From: Bacillota bacterium
Lineage (GTDB): Bacteria; Bacillota; Limnochordia; JAAZLZ01
Direction of reading: 5' to 3'
Length of the DNA stretch: 33,847 nucleotides
Assembly (NCBI GenBank): GCA_012521755.1
Contig: JAAYLV010000094.1
Coordinates: 1 to 33,847 of the forward strand
The notes under the pieces are model-generated. The model was not told the DNA's origin and did no database searches. It worked only from the letters and a program-made list of their open reading frames with translations. The translations under genes were made by a program, and so were the position numbers. Within the stretch, counting starts at the first letter, position 1. Every line of letters begins with the position of its first letter. Shown here one piece after another: positions 26,321 to 33,847 of the stretch.

Positions 26321-27601
26321 TTGGGAGTACTGCTATTTGGTTCATTCCTGATATTAATGCTGTTTAATATCCCCATCGCGGTGGCCTTAGGTTTGGCTTC
26401 GATGATCGCCCTGGTCTTCGGACCCATGGCCGTGCCGCCGCTGGTAGTCGTACAGCGCATGTTCACATCGGTGGATTCCTTTCCATTCATGGCCATTCCC
26501 TTCTTCATGCTGGCCGGCGGTCTGATGGAGGGAGGCGGCATCTCCAAGCGACTGGTAAACTTCGCCAAAACCCTCATTGGTTCTATGCCCGGGGGACTTG
26601 GCATCATCACCGTAGTCTCTTCCGCCTTCTTTGGCGCCATCTCCGGCTCCAACCCGGCGACAGTGGCCTCCATTGGCGGCATCATGATCCCTGCCATGCA
26701 TGAGGCCGGATACCCGAAGGACTATGCCGCGGCGGTTGCGGCTGCCGCCGGCACCTTGGGCGTCATTATTCCTCCAAGCATTCCGATGATCACCTATGGT
26801 GTAGTGTCTGGCTGCTCCATTGGTGATCTGTTCATTGCCGGTTTGCTGCCTGGCATTTGTATTGCCCTGCTTCTGTCCTTCAGCATCTGGACTAATGCCA
26901 AGAAGCTAGGGCTCAAGGGCGATCGCAACTACACCTTTCGCGAGATGATCGCAGCTGCGAAGGACGCTGCCTTTGCCTTGTTAATGCCTGTGCTCGTCTT
27001 GGGCGGCATCTATGGCGGCGTCTTTACACCCACGGAGGCGGCGGCGGTGGCCGTGATCTACGCCCTCATCATCGGTCTGTTTGTCTACCGGGAATTCACG
27101 TGGAAAGACTTGCCCCAGATCATCATCAACGCCGGGATAAGCACGTCAGTTGTGTTTTTTGTAATCGCCGCATCCTCTTCCTTTAGCTGGCTGATTACTG
27201 CCGGGCGCATTGCCGACTCTGTTACCAAGGCCATGATGGCTATTTCCAGCAACAGGTATGTGTTGATTTTCCTCATTAACATACTGCTTCTGTTCCTAGG
27301 AACGTTCCTCGAGACCCAGGCCATCATCCTCCTGGTTGCCCCGATCCTCATCCCCTTGGCAACCCGGATCGGATTGGATCCCTTGGCCCTTGGCATCATC
27401 ATGGTCGTCAACACATCGATTGGAATGATAACGCCGCCGATGGCTGTCAACCTTTTCGTAGCCTGTGGAATCGCGAATCTGAAAATCGAGGAGATAACGA
27501 AGCCAATTCTTCCCCTCCTCGCGGTCGAAGTTGCCTTCTGTTTGCTCATCTCCAACTTTCCGCAGCTTCTACTGTGGCTGCCGCGGTTGGTTCGTGGTTA
27601 A
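26321..27601 (+). CDS. dctM: TRAP transporter large permease, DctM family
   Basis: The 426-residue protein is a 12-helix ion-coupled transporter subunit. It shows PFFMLAGGLMEGGGISKRL, the ISGSNPATVASIGGIMIPAM substrate/Na+ site region, GTLGVIIPPSIPMITYG and the mirrored second half with FLETQAIILLVAPILIP and NTSIGMITPPMAVNLF. The start is TTG 26321, with AGGAGGGG at 26307-26314. Together with dctP and dctQ it forms one complete TRAP system. Confidence 0.95.
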   Translation: MGVLLFGSFLILMLFNIPIAVALGLASMIALVFGPMAVPPLVVVQRMFTSVDSFPFMAIPFFMLAGGLMEGGGISKRLVNFAKTLIGSMPGGLGIITVVSSAFFGAISGSNPATVASIGGIMIPAMHEAGYPKDYAAAVAAAAGTLGVIIPPSIPMITYGVVSGCSIGDLFIAGLLPGICIALLLSFSIWTNAKKLGLKGDRNYTFREMIAAAKDAAFALLMPVLVLGGIYGGVFTPTEAAAVAVIYALIIGLFVYREFTWKDLPQIIINAGISTSVVFFVIAASSSFSWLITAGRIADSVTKAMMAISSNRYVLIFLINILLLFLGTFLETQAIILLVAPILIPLATRIGLDPLALGIIMVVNTSIGMITPPMAVNLFVACGIANLKIEEITKPILPLLAVEVAFCLLISNFPQLLLWLPRLVRG

Positions 27602-27678
27602 TGGTGAGCGGGGTGTTGGGAGTATGGCTGTAGGGAGAGGCAAGGGATAATGGGGAGGTGGGTCATGGCATAAAGGTC

Positions 27679-28089
27679 ATGGTGAAAAATCCGGTTTTCG
27701 TCACTCCCCATGCTGTGAAGCAGTTTCAGCGTCGGGTGGCCCCTTGGCCGGCTGGTGCAGTCATAGACTTTCTGCTTGCCCGCCTTCAGCGGCTGCCCGA
27801 CGAAGTCGACGTGGCGATGGCATCGCTGCTTTACCGGGTACCCTTTGCCGGTCGACATATCACCGTTGTTGTGGGCCGTGGTGAAGGCGAGTGGCCCGCG
27901 GTGATCACGGTGATAGGCGATACCCAGCGCATCGATAGGCTGCTCAGCTGGCGAGGCAGGAAATGGGCGAGCAGGGATGCCGGGCGGTTGCGCACATTGC
28001 ATCAATGGGGATTTACCCCGCAAGAATGCGCCGAAGTGATGGGAAAGCCCCTAGGCGAAATCAGTAAGAGGTGGCCTGAGCCTCCTTAG
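27679..28089 (+). CDS. hypothetical protein with possible C-terminal helix-turn-helix
   Basis: The protein of about 136 residues has no signal peptide or membrane helix. Its N-terminus (VFVTPHAVKQFQRRVAPWP) and middle part with alternating beta-type stretches (RVPFAGRHITVVVGRGEGEW) are unfamiliar to me. The C-terminal WGFTPQECAEVMGKPLGEI looks like a helix-turn-helix of the sigma-region-4 type. The start is unclear: GTG 27658, ATG 27679 and GTG 27682 are in frame. AAAGG (27672 on) would fit GTG 27682 and GGGGAGG lies 20 bases before ATG 27679. It follows dctM by less than 100 bases and may be part of that transcript. Confidence 0.6.
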   Translation: MVKNPVFVTPHAVKQFQRRVAPWPAGAVIDFLLARLQRLPDEVDVAMASLLYRVPFAGRHITVVVGRGEGEWPAVITVIGDTQRIDRLLSWRGRKWASRDAGRLRTLHQWGFTPQECAEVMGKPLGEISKRWPEPP

Positions 28090-28217
28090 CGGAGGTCTGC
28101 TGGAGTTATTGAACGAGAATGTAGCTTTCTTGCTAGGCTCTGTGATTCTTCCGGTGAGGAAAAATCAGCGACATCACCTGATTACTCTTGAGCGGTGTCT
28201 CTCAAGTATGGGAAAAA

Positions 28218-28260
28218 GCCCCGGATAGGCTTTGGGAACTTCAAGTCTGATTTCCGGGGC
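28218..28260. terminator. possible bidirectional terminator hairpin
   Basis: GCCCCGGA and TCCGGGGC form an 8-bp stem across a 27-base loop. On the minus strand the stem is followed by five T; on the plus strand it is followed only by the pyrimidine-rich CTTCTGCTTCC. It could end the dctPQM transcript or antisense transcription from the gntR region. The long loop makes it uncertain. Confidence 0.4.
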
Positions 28261-28445
28261 CTTCTGCTTCCTGTTGCCGCTTGTCTCTATCAATGATCAT
28301 CCGAAAGAGTCTATGGAAACGGGACCATTGCCAACCAATCCATCTTGCAAGCTCCCTACTGAACTAAGGGGAAAAGGGTCCGAACTCCTAAGTTTTTTGA
28401 TTTGCTTGCAGGAGAAATGGTCGGGTGAGAGAATTTAGCGAAGTA

Positions 28446-28459
28446 GATTCTCGAGAATC
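28446..28459. promoter_or_regulatory. 14-bp palindrome upstream of the gntR gene, candidate operator
   Basis: GATTCTCGAGAATC is a perfect palindrome ending 43 bases before the regulator start codon. Overlapping partial repeats follow directly (GAATC-GA-GATTC, GATTCGAGA). Clustered dyad repeats of this kind upstream of a GntR/FCD gene suggest an autoregulatory site. Confidence 0.5.
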
Positions 28460-28502
28460 GAGATTCGAGACTCGGGGTGCCGAAAAGAGAGGTGGAGTGG
28501 AC

Positions 28503-29213
28503 GTGCTTATGAAGCTGCCTCCTGTCGGAAAAAAGAGACGCCTGAGCGAACAGGTTTATCAAGTGCTTCTTAGCGCGATCATTAACCACGAAATCTGCCC
28601 CGGTACTAGGCTCTTTGAGGATGAGCTGGTTAGACAATTGGGTGTTAGTGGAACAACCGTCAGGGAAGCCCTGGCTAAGTTGGAACAGGATGGTCTTGTT
28701 GTCAAATCACCCCACCGGTTCACAATGGTTCCCAAACTCTCGCAACAAGATATCGAGGAAATCTATGATCTGCGTTTAGCCCTTGAAACACTGTCCGTTA
28801 GGCGAGTCCATGAGAGGATCACCCCTGAAGGCTTAGCGCGATTGAAAGAGTTGGTGATGAAGGGCGAGGAGGCATTAGAACAGGGAGACCTAAATGGATT
28901 GGTTCATTACAATGAGGAATTCCACAACGCCCTGTGTGCACTTTCGGGTAATCGACGGCTGATACGCATGATTCAGATCCTGCGAAAGCAAATCCGTCTC
29001 TTTCGGGTAAGAGGGATAAGAGATTATCCAGGTCTTGAAGAGCATAGGCGTATTGTTGAGGCATTGGGAGAGAGGGATTGCGAACGGGCAGTAGAGGAGA
29101 TGAGTAGGCACATCATTCGCGGCAAGCAGTATTACCTAAAAGAACTAGCCGAGAGTACTAGTGGAGAAGTACATGATGAAAGGGGAACGGAGGCAAATGA
29201 CTTCGAGGCCTAG
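28503..29213 (+). CDS. GntR-family transcriptional regulator, FadR/FCD subfamily
   Basis: The 236-residue protein has an N-terminal winged helix-turn-helix (LSEQVYQVLLSAIINHEICPGTRL, then ELVRQLGVSGTTVREALAKLEQDGLV). Its C-terminal FCD ligand-binding domain has the typical NEEFHNALCALSGNRRL, EEHRRIVEAL and AVEEMSRHI segments, whose Asp/His residues usually bind a metal and a carboxylate ligand. It probably controls the neighbouring transporter and oxidoreductase genes. GTG 28503 is chosen because AGGTG (28490-28494) lies 8 bases upstream; GTG 28497 and ATG 28509 are alternatives, and the frame opens at 28425. It overlaps the following FAD oxidoreductase gene. Confidence 0.93.
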   Translation: MLMKLPPVGKKRRLSEQVYQVLLSAIINHEICPGTRLFEDELVRQLGVSGTTVREALAKLEQDGLVVKSPHRFTMVPKLSQQDIEEIYDLRLALETLSVRRVHERITPEGLARLKELVMKGEEALEQGDLNGLVHYNEEFHNALCALSGNRRLIRMIQILRKQIRLFRVRGIRDYPGLEEHRRIVEALGERDCERAVEEMSRHIIRGKQYYLKELAESTSGEVHDERGTEANDFEA

Positions 29214-30582
29214 AGTAATTGTGGAACCTGCAAGGGAAGTACCAGTCTTGCTAGATGTGGATGTAGTCGTCGCGGGTGCTGGTTCGGCCGGCCCCATGGC
29301 AGCCATCGCGGCGGCCAGACAGGGGGTTAAAGTAGTTCTGATTGAACGTTTCGGGGCTTTGGGAGGAAACCTGACAGTGGGCATGAACTCGAAGCCTTCG
29401 GGGTTGCTTCCTGGCGGGATTCCTTTAGAGTTTTGGGAGAGGGCGCAAGCGATTGGGGCCGCGGGCACCCGGTACGTCGCCGATATCGGGGAAGGCAACA
29501 TTGGCTTGACTGCACCATGCGATCCGGAGATGGCCAAAGTCCTCCTGGCCAGAATGTGCACTGAGGCCGGTGTTCAGATCTTGTTTGAAGCCATGGTGGT
29601 TGCTCCCATCGTTGAGGAGAATCAAGTGAAAGGCGTCATCATCGAATGTAAAGATGGGCGGCGGGCCATCCTGGCGAAGGTCGTCATTGATTGCACAGCT
29701 GATGGGGACGTTGCCGCGTCTGCCGGAGCACCGTTTATTGTGGGCTCTGAAGAGGGGGCAATGCAGCCGGTATCTATGTACTTCAAGATGAATGAGGTAG
29801 ATATCGAGAAGTTTGCCGAATGGGCAAGAAACCATCCGGAAGATGTCACCGAGCGTTATATCTCCCCTGATAAGCCCGAGTATGGTATTTGGGCCACCGG
29901 ATTTGAGCGAATGCTAAAGAAGTTCCAAGCCGAGACGGGGATCAAGCTTCAGCGGGAAAACATCACTCTTAAGACGGCCTATGGGAAGACGGAAGTGTTC
30001 TGCAACTCGACGCGAGTGATCGGGGCTTCTGGTCTATCCGTTTTGGATATCAGTAATGCCATTATGGAACTATACCGTCAGATCGAAGCCAATGCCCGAT
30101 TCTTGCGGGAGAACGTCCCCGGATTTGAAAACGCTTATATCAACGGTATTTCTTCGATGCTGGGTGTTCGGGAAACCCGTCATATCCTTGGGGAATATGT
30201 CTTGACCGGCCAGGATGTGATGAGCGGTAAGCACTTTGACGATTCGATTGCCGTTGACTTGGCGGCGATGGACATCCACGATGTCAGAGGGTCGCTGGTT
30301 CGATTCGAGAGCTACCCGCCTTATGAAATCCCCTATAGGTGTTTGGTCCCGCAAGAAATAGACCAGGTGCTAGTTGCAGGCCGCTGCATATCGAACGATC
30401 ACGTTGCCCACGGTCGAACACGGAATATCCCGGCATGCATGTCGACCGGTCAAGCAGCCGGCTTTGCCGCAGCTGTTGCTGTGAAGACTGGGCGGCTCGT
30501 CCGGGAAGTAGATGTAAAATCAGTCCAAGAGCTGGTCTTGGCGACCGGCATGCCCATTGACGCTCGCCAAGTAGAGATTTAA
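29197..30582 (+). CDS. FAD-dependent oxidoreductase (FAD_oxidored family)
   Basis: The 461-residue protein has an N-terminal PAREVPVLLDVDVVVAGAGSAG with a GxGxxG FAD fold, LIERFGALGGNLTVG, a middle domain with VVIDCTADGDVAASAGAPF and a C-terminal LVAGRCISNDHVAHGRTR with the ACMSTGQAAGFAAAVAV closing motif. These are typical of PF12831-like FAD oxidoreductases often found near TRAP transporters; their substrates are mostly unknown. Met at 29197 gives the usual family N-terminus; AGGGGAA lies 9 bases before it. The frame opens at GTG 29161, inside gntR, and the genes overlap by 17 bases. It probably oxidises the compound imported by an adjacent TRAP system, but this is inference. Confidence 0.86.
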   Translation: MTSRPRVIVEPAREVPVLLDVDVVVAGAGSAGPMAAIAAARQGVKVVLIERFGALGGNLTVGMNSKPSGLLPGGIPLEFWERAQAIGAAGTRYVADIGEGNIGLTAPCDPEMAKVLLARMCTEAGVQILFEAMVVAPIVEENQVKGVIIECKDGRRAILAKVVIDCTADGDVAASAGAPFIVGSEEGAMQPVSMYFKMNEVDIEKFAEWARNHPEDVTERYISPDKPEYGIWATGFERMLKKFQAETGIKLQRENITLKTAYGKTEVFCNSTRVIGASGLSVLDISNAIMELYRQIEANARFLRENVPGFENAYINGISSMLGVRETRHILGEYVLTGQDVMSGKHFDDSIAVDLAAMDIHDVRGSLVRFESYPPYEIPYRCLVPQEIDQVLVAGRCISNDHVAHGRTRNIPACMSTGQAAGFAAAVAVKTGRLVREVDVKSVQELVLATGMPIDARQVEI

Positions 30583-30590
30583 CAACAAAC

Positions 30591-30627
30591 AGGCCCAAGT
30601 CCAAGGTAAAGCCCAGGACTTGGGCCT
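30591..30627 (+). other. 12-bp intercistronic stem-loop before the TAXI-TRAP permease
   Basis: AGGCCCAAGTCC (30591-30602) pairs perfectly with GGACTTGGGCCT (30616-30627) across 13 bases. It begins 9 bases after the oxidoreductase stop and has no T run. Like the stem at 25774-25802 it may set the relative mRNA levels of neighbouring genes. Confidence 0.68.
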
Positions 30628-30661
30628 GATGCAACAAGCCGAAAATGAGGGGAGCTCCAAA

Positions 30662-32536
30662 ATGACTACTGTTATGGAAGAAAGGACTCAGAAGTTGCTC
30701 AAGGCAGTAGTGCTAATGATGGCAGCGTACCATTTCTATGTGGCCCTCACTGGCATGCCAGAGCCGATGGTTGTGCGGCCCATCCACATTGCATTTGTTC
30801 TCTTCTTAGGTTTTCTTAAGTATAGGGGAGGGAAAAAACAGACAACAATACCCTGGTATGACTGGTTGTTCGCGATAGCCGGGGTATTAAGTGCAGTCTA
30901 TATCTTGTTTGACTATCAGCGCATTGTCTGGCGGTTGCCGTTCTTCGATCCACTGACAGTTGGTGATTGGATTTTCGGCATCGTAACTATAGCTTTGGTG
31001 TTGGAGCTTACTCGCCGGACCGTGGGGAAGACGTTGGTTGCTATTGTCCTTTTCTTGATCATTTATACACTGTATGGCAAGTATTTTCCCGGGCTTCTCA
31101 GACACCCTGGCATTCCGGCCAAGAATCTCTTGGAGCATTTGTTTCTGACTACTAATGGTCTCTATGGCTCGCTGGCATCTTTGTCCCTCGCCGAAATCTT
31201 CATGTTCATCTTCTTCGGGGCCCTCATCCAAGAGGCTGGTGGCAGCGAGTTTTTCACGAGGGTGGCGGTTGCTCTCACAGGCAACGCGAAAGGAGGGCCG
31301 GCGAAAGCTGCGGTGTTGGGAAGCGCCCTGTTTGGCTGTATAAGCGGAAGCGGCACTGCTAATGTCTTCGCAACAGGCTCAGTAACCATCCCCTTGATGA
31401 AGAGGACTGGCTTTGACCCAGAGTTTGCAGGCGCAGTTGAAGCTGTGGCATCTTCCCTCGGACAGTTGATTCCACCGGTCATGGGCGCGGCGGCCTTCCT
31501 GATCGCGGAATTCAGTCGGCGACCGTACATGGAAGTAGCGGCTGCAGCGGTGGTCCCTTCGATCCTTTACGTCTTTGCCATATACCTTGCAGTCCACTAT
31601 CAGGCGGAAAAGGCGGGCATCGGGGTCTATCAGAGCGATGAGGAAGAGCCTGGGATTTGGGAAACCTTCAGGGACTATGGACATATCCTAATTCCTGTCG
31701 TTGTGTTGGTTGTCCTGTTGGCCCAGCGACGAACGGCCTATTATTCTTCGACGATGGCCACCTTGTGTGCGATTCTGGTCAGCTATCTGCGGCCCACCAC
31801 GCGAATGACTTGGGCCAAACTATCTGACGCCATTGAGACTGCCATCTGGCGGGTGATCACCATTGCTTCGACTTTGCTGTCCGCTGGTGTGGCAGTTGCG
31901 GCCCTCCAGACGACCGGTACACCCTATCGATTGACGGCCGTCATCATCCAGTTGGCTCAGGGCAACTTGTTTGGTGTGCTCTTCCTGGTGGCGCTGACGG
32001 TCATCATCCTTGGCATGGGGCTGCCAGTCACCGGTGCCTTCCTGATTGCATCGGTTTTCGGGGCTTCGGCGCTGATGGAGTTTGGCATCGACCCCTTTGT
32101 GACCTATATGTTCATCTTCATGTACGGCATGCTGGCACCGATAACGCCTCCTGTATGCTTATCCAGCTTCGCGGCGGCGTCAATCGCTGAGACTTCATTC
32201 ATTCGGACGGGGATTAGGGGGTTCATCCTTGGCATCCCGGCATACATCATCCCGTTCATGGTGGCCTACAATCCGACGCTGCTGAACCTATTTGGGTCGG
32301 GTGTATGGTTTGGCATCCAATCCTTTATCACTGCAATGCTTGGGATTGTTGCTCTTGTGAGTGCCACCGAGGGGTGGATGAAGGGCAAACTAAACCTGTT
32401 GCAGCGGATAATCCTCTTTGTTATCGCCTTTGGACTCTTATGGCCGGAAACGGTGAGCGACATTATTGGTTTGGTGGGGGTAGCCCTGGTGTTTTATTCA
32501 CAGCGAATCAAACATAAAGGGGCGGCGGCCGCGTGA
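30662..32536 (+). CDS. TRAP transporter fused 4TM/12TM permease (TAXI type)
   Basis: The 624-residue membrane protein fuses the DctQ-like and DctM-like parts in one chain, as is usual for TRAP transporters working with TAXI binding proteins. The first 150 or so residues hold about four helices (KAVVLMMAAYHFYVALTG to IPWYDWLFAIAGVLSAVYIL). The rest has the 12-helix DctM-like core with the site SGSGTANVFATGSVTIPLM, SLGQLIPPVMGAAAF, GMGLPVTGAFLIASVF and MLAPITPPVCLSSFAAA. ATG 30662 has GAGGGGAG upstream; the frame opens earlier at 30620 within the preceding stem-loop. The binding protein gene follows after 105 bases. Confidence 0.93.
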   Translation: MTTVMEERTQKLLKAVVLMMAAYHFYVALTGMPEPMVVRPIHIAFVLFLGFLKYRGGKKQTTIPWYDWLFAIAGVLSAVYILFDYQRIVWRLPFFDPLTVGDWIFGIVTIALVLELTRRTVGKTLVAIVLFLIIYTLYGKYFPGLLRHPGIPAKNLLEHLFLTTNGLYGSLASLSLAEIFMFIFFGALIQEAGGSEFFTRVAVALTGNAKGGPAKAAVLGSALFGCISGSGTANVFATGSVTIPLMKRTGFDPEFAGAVEAVASSLGQLIPPVMGAAAFLIAEFSRRPYMEVAAAAVVPSILYVFAIYLAVHYQAEKAGIGVYQSDEEEPGIWETFRDYGHILIPVVVLVVLLAQRRTAYYSSTMATLCAILVSYLRPTTRMTWAKLSDAIETAIWRVITIASTLLSAGVAVAALQTTGTPYRLTAVIIQLAQGNLFGVLFLVALTVIILGMGLPVTGAFLIASVFGASALMEFGIDPFVTYMFIFMYGMLAPITPPVCLSSFAAASIAETSFIRTGIRGFILGIPAYIIPFMVAYNPTLLNLFGSGVWFGIQSFITAMLGIVALVSATEGWMKGKLNLLQRIILFVIAFGLLWPETVSDIIGLVGVALVFYSQRIKHKGAAAA

Positions 32537-32641
32537 TGGCCGATAATGGAAGGGGTGGTGGCTGGCACTAATGGCGTAATAGGAGCAGGTTACGGCAGCG
32601 GAGACAGTAAAGACTGCGTAGATAGAGAGGAGGCAACAAAG

Positions 32642-33646
32642 ATGAAGAGAAAACTAGCAGCAATTCTTTTGGTCAGTCTTCTATTGATGTCTGTGCAGGT
32701 TGCCAGTGCGAAAAAGTATTCGCTCACTTTCCATACAGGTGCCGTGGGGGGGCTGTACATGGAGCCTGCGGCCATCTGGGCGGATCAATGGCACAAGAAC
32801 TTGCCCGATGTTGAAGCCTCGGTCATCCTTGGCGGCGGCTTCACCAATCCATTGGTTGTGGCAGAATCGCCACCAAACGAGGCTGTTGGGATCACCGATA
32901 CCCTATCGGCCCGGGAAGTGCAACTGGGCGTCGGTGAGTACGCGGGCCGTGTTCCCCAGGGAATTAAGAATCTGCGGGCCTTGTGGCGATTCAACGTCAA
33001 GAGCTGGGGCCACATCCTTGCCAGGCCAGGGGTTGTTCCCGAGGGAATAGAAACCTTCGGCGAGTTCTTGGCAACCAAGCCTAACATCAAGCTAGCTCTC
33101 AAGATCCGGGGGAGCGGCGATGAGATCTTTGCCCGCCGGCTCTTAGAATGCTATGGTCTAACTTACGATGATATCAATTCGTGGGGTGGTTCTGTCTCCT
33201 TCAACAACCCCGCGGATATCTCCGGCCTGATGATCGATGGACATGCCGATGTCACAATCGCCATCGTCCGGGTCCCCGCATCGTACGTATTGGACATGGA
33301 CGCTTCGATCAAAGGCATGAAGTGGCTCGCTCTTGAGCCGGAGACTATCGATAGGTTAGTGGAGGAATATGGGTATATCAGGGGATACCACCCCGGGGCG
33401 GACTATACGACCCTCGGCAAGGATATCCCGTCGGTCGCCTTCGACCACTTGGTGTTCGTCCACGAGGACATGGATGAGGAGCTGGCTTATCAACTCACTA
33501 AAGTGGTCATCTCCGATCCCGAGCGAGTAGGGAAGGCAGTGCCGGCGTTGTCAACGTTTAGCGCTGCTGAGGCCCCCCTTGATACAGGTTTTCCCCTTCA
33601 TCCGGGTGCTGAGCGGGCCTATCGTGAACTGGGCCTCTTGAAGTAA
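32642..33646 (+). CDS. TAXI family TRAP transporter solute-binding protein
   Basis: The 334-residue protein has a signal peptide (MKRKLAAILLVSLLLMSVQV, probable cleavage after ASA) with no lipobox cysteine. Its mature part starts KKYSLTFHTGAVGGLYMEPAAIWA, the hallmark G-x-x-x-G-x-Y/L-Y opening of TAXI proteins. It contains LGGGFTNPLVVAE, GITDTLSAREVQLG and LALKIRGSGDEIFARRLLECYGLTYDDI with a second lobe ending in a YHPGADYTTLGKDIPSVAFDHLVFVH segment. Ligands of this family are mostly unknown (glutamate or other carboxylates in a few cases). ATG 32642 has GAGGAGGC upstream; the frame opens at 32546. A stem-loop follows the gene. Confidence 0.94.
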   Translation: MKRKLAAILLVSLLLMSVQVASAKKYSLTFHTGAVGGLYMEPAAIWADQWHKNLPDVEASVILGGGFTNPLVVAESPPNEAVGITDTLSAREVQLGVGEYAGRVPQGIKNLRALWRFNVKSWGHILARPGVVPEGIETFGEFLATKPNIKLALKIRGSGDEIFARRLLECYGLTYDDINSWGGSVSFNNPADISGLMIDGHADVTIAIVRVPASYVLDMDASIKGMKWLALEPETIDRLVEEYGYIRGYHPGADYTTLGKDIPSVAFDHLVFVHEDMDEELAYQLTKVVISDPERVGKAVPALSTFSAAEAPLDTGFPLHPGAERAYRELGLLK

Positions 33647-33667
33647 TCGGTGTAATAGAATGGCAGG

Positions 33668-33692
33668 AGGGGCAGCTTTGAGAGCTGCCCCT
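33668..33692. terminator. terminator-like hairpin between convergent genes
   Basis: AGGGGCAGCT (33668-33677) pairs perfectly with AGCTGCCCCT (33683-33692) across the loop TTGAG. It lies between the TAXI gene stop (33646) and the stop of the minus-strand NuoE-like gene (33699). Neither side has a strong T run, so bidirectional termination is likely but not proven. Confidence 0.65.
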
Positions 33693-33698
33693 CAGTGT

Positions 33699-33847
33699 TT
33701 ACTGAGCCTTGGCGGCTCTCTTCTTTTGCCGGAGGAGCTTGCGCACATCCCTTGGGGTGAGGCGGCCATAAGTCTCATCATCGATCATGATCGTCGGCGC
33801 AAGGCCGCAGGCGCCGATGCAGGCCACAACTTCCAGGGTGTACTCTA
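33699..33847 (-). CDS. NuoE/HndA-like [2Fe-2S] thioredoxin-fold subunit, C-terminus (5' truncated)
   Basis: Reading the minus strand from the right edge, 48 codons end at TAA 33701-33699. The visible part has the second cysteine pair of the NuoE family [2Fe-2S] site in LEVVACIGACGLAPTIMIDD, followed by the usual ETYGRLTPRDVRKLL tail. The family includes the 24-kDa subunit of complex I, HydC/HndA of electron-bifurcating hydrogenases and NAD-linked formate dehydrogenases. Which of these it belongs to cannot be told here because the gene continues outside the window. Confidence 0.85.
   Translation of the reverse strand, partial: EYTLEVVACIGACGLAPTIMIDDETYGRLTPRDVRKLLRQKKRAAKAQ

Larger units (their letters stand above)
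28090..28502. other. structured leader or intergenic region upstream of the GntR regulator
   Basis: No protein gene is supported in about 410 bases. Hairpins seen in order are AATCAG/CTGATT (28164-28169 with 28178-28183), CTTGAG/CTCAAG (28187-28192 with 28201-28206) and GCCCCGGA/TCCGGGGC (28218-28225 with 28253-28260). A 14-base palindrome at 28446-28459 follows. I could not match the first three to a known riboswitch. Confidence 0.5.

Overview
The window reads as chromosomal DNA from a GC-rich, anaerobic, Gram-positive-type bacterium (Bacillota, plausibly of the Clostridia/Moorella/Limnochordia kind). This is inferred from Rex, a MenG-HepT pair, strong GGAGG-type ribosome binding sites, very frequent TTG and GTG starts, flavin-based electron-transfer modules (NfnAB, EtfBA), corrinoid and folate C1 enzymes, and TRAP transporters. 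No rRNA, CRISPR array, phage or transposase gene was seen.

Layout. 1-4300: the 3' end of an Ldh-type 2-hydroxyacid dehydrogenase, nadE on the minus strand, a COG2509-type FAD protein, tRNA-Arg(CCG) with its own promoter, a YqaA/DedA-like membrane protein and an unlisted 46-codon ORF. 4390-12202: a co-directional run of glycerate kinase, nfnA, nfnB, folD, a RACo-like corrinoid activator, a methyl-THF-type methyltransferase and a corrinoid protein, closed by a clear intrinsic terminator. 12203-12764 is a non-coding stretch with a GNRA-capped hairpin. 12765-15723: acyl-CoA dehydrogenase, etfB and etfA with 4-base overlaps. 15673-16447: two overlapping minus-strand genes of unknown function (a 54-residue protein and a membrane protein). 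16531-23789: an ABC ATPase with an unexplained C-terminal domain, cobO, a phosphohexomutase, an HtrA-like protease, rlmH, rex, menG and hepT. 23884-24489: an SGNH hydrolase on the minus strand. 24786-33646: an uptake region with a DctPQM TRAP transporter, an unknown protein, a GntR/FCD regulator, an FAD oxidoreductase and a TAXI-type TRAP transporter. At the right edge, the C-terminus of a NuoE-like [2Fe-2S] subunit lies on the minus strand.

How the parts fit. NfnAB would exchange electrons between NADH, ferredoxin and NADPH. FolD would use NADP(H) in the folate C1 pathway. The methyltransferase and corrinoid protein would move methyl groups between tetrahydrofolate and a cobalamin carrier, and the RACo-like protein would reactivate oxidised cobalamin. 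CobO and perhaps the ABC ATPase would supply the cofactor. The substrate-specific methyltransferase expected for such a corrinoid protein is absent from the window, so the methyl donor or acceptor is unknown. The right third looks like a carboxylate-uptake island whose substrate is also unknown.
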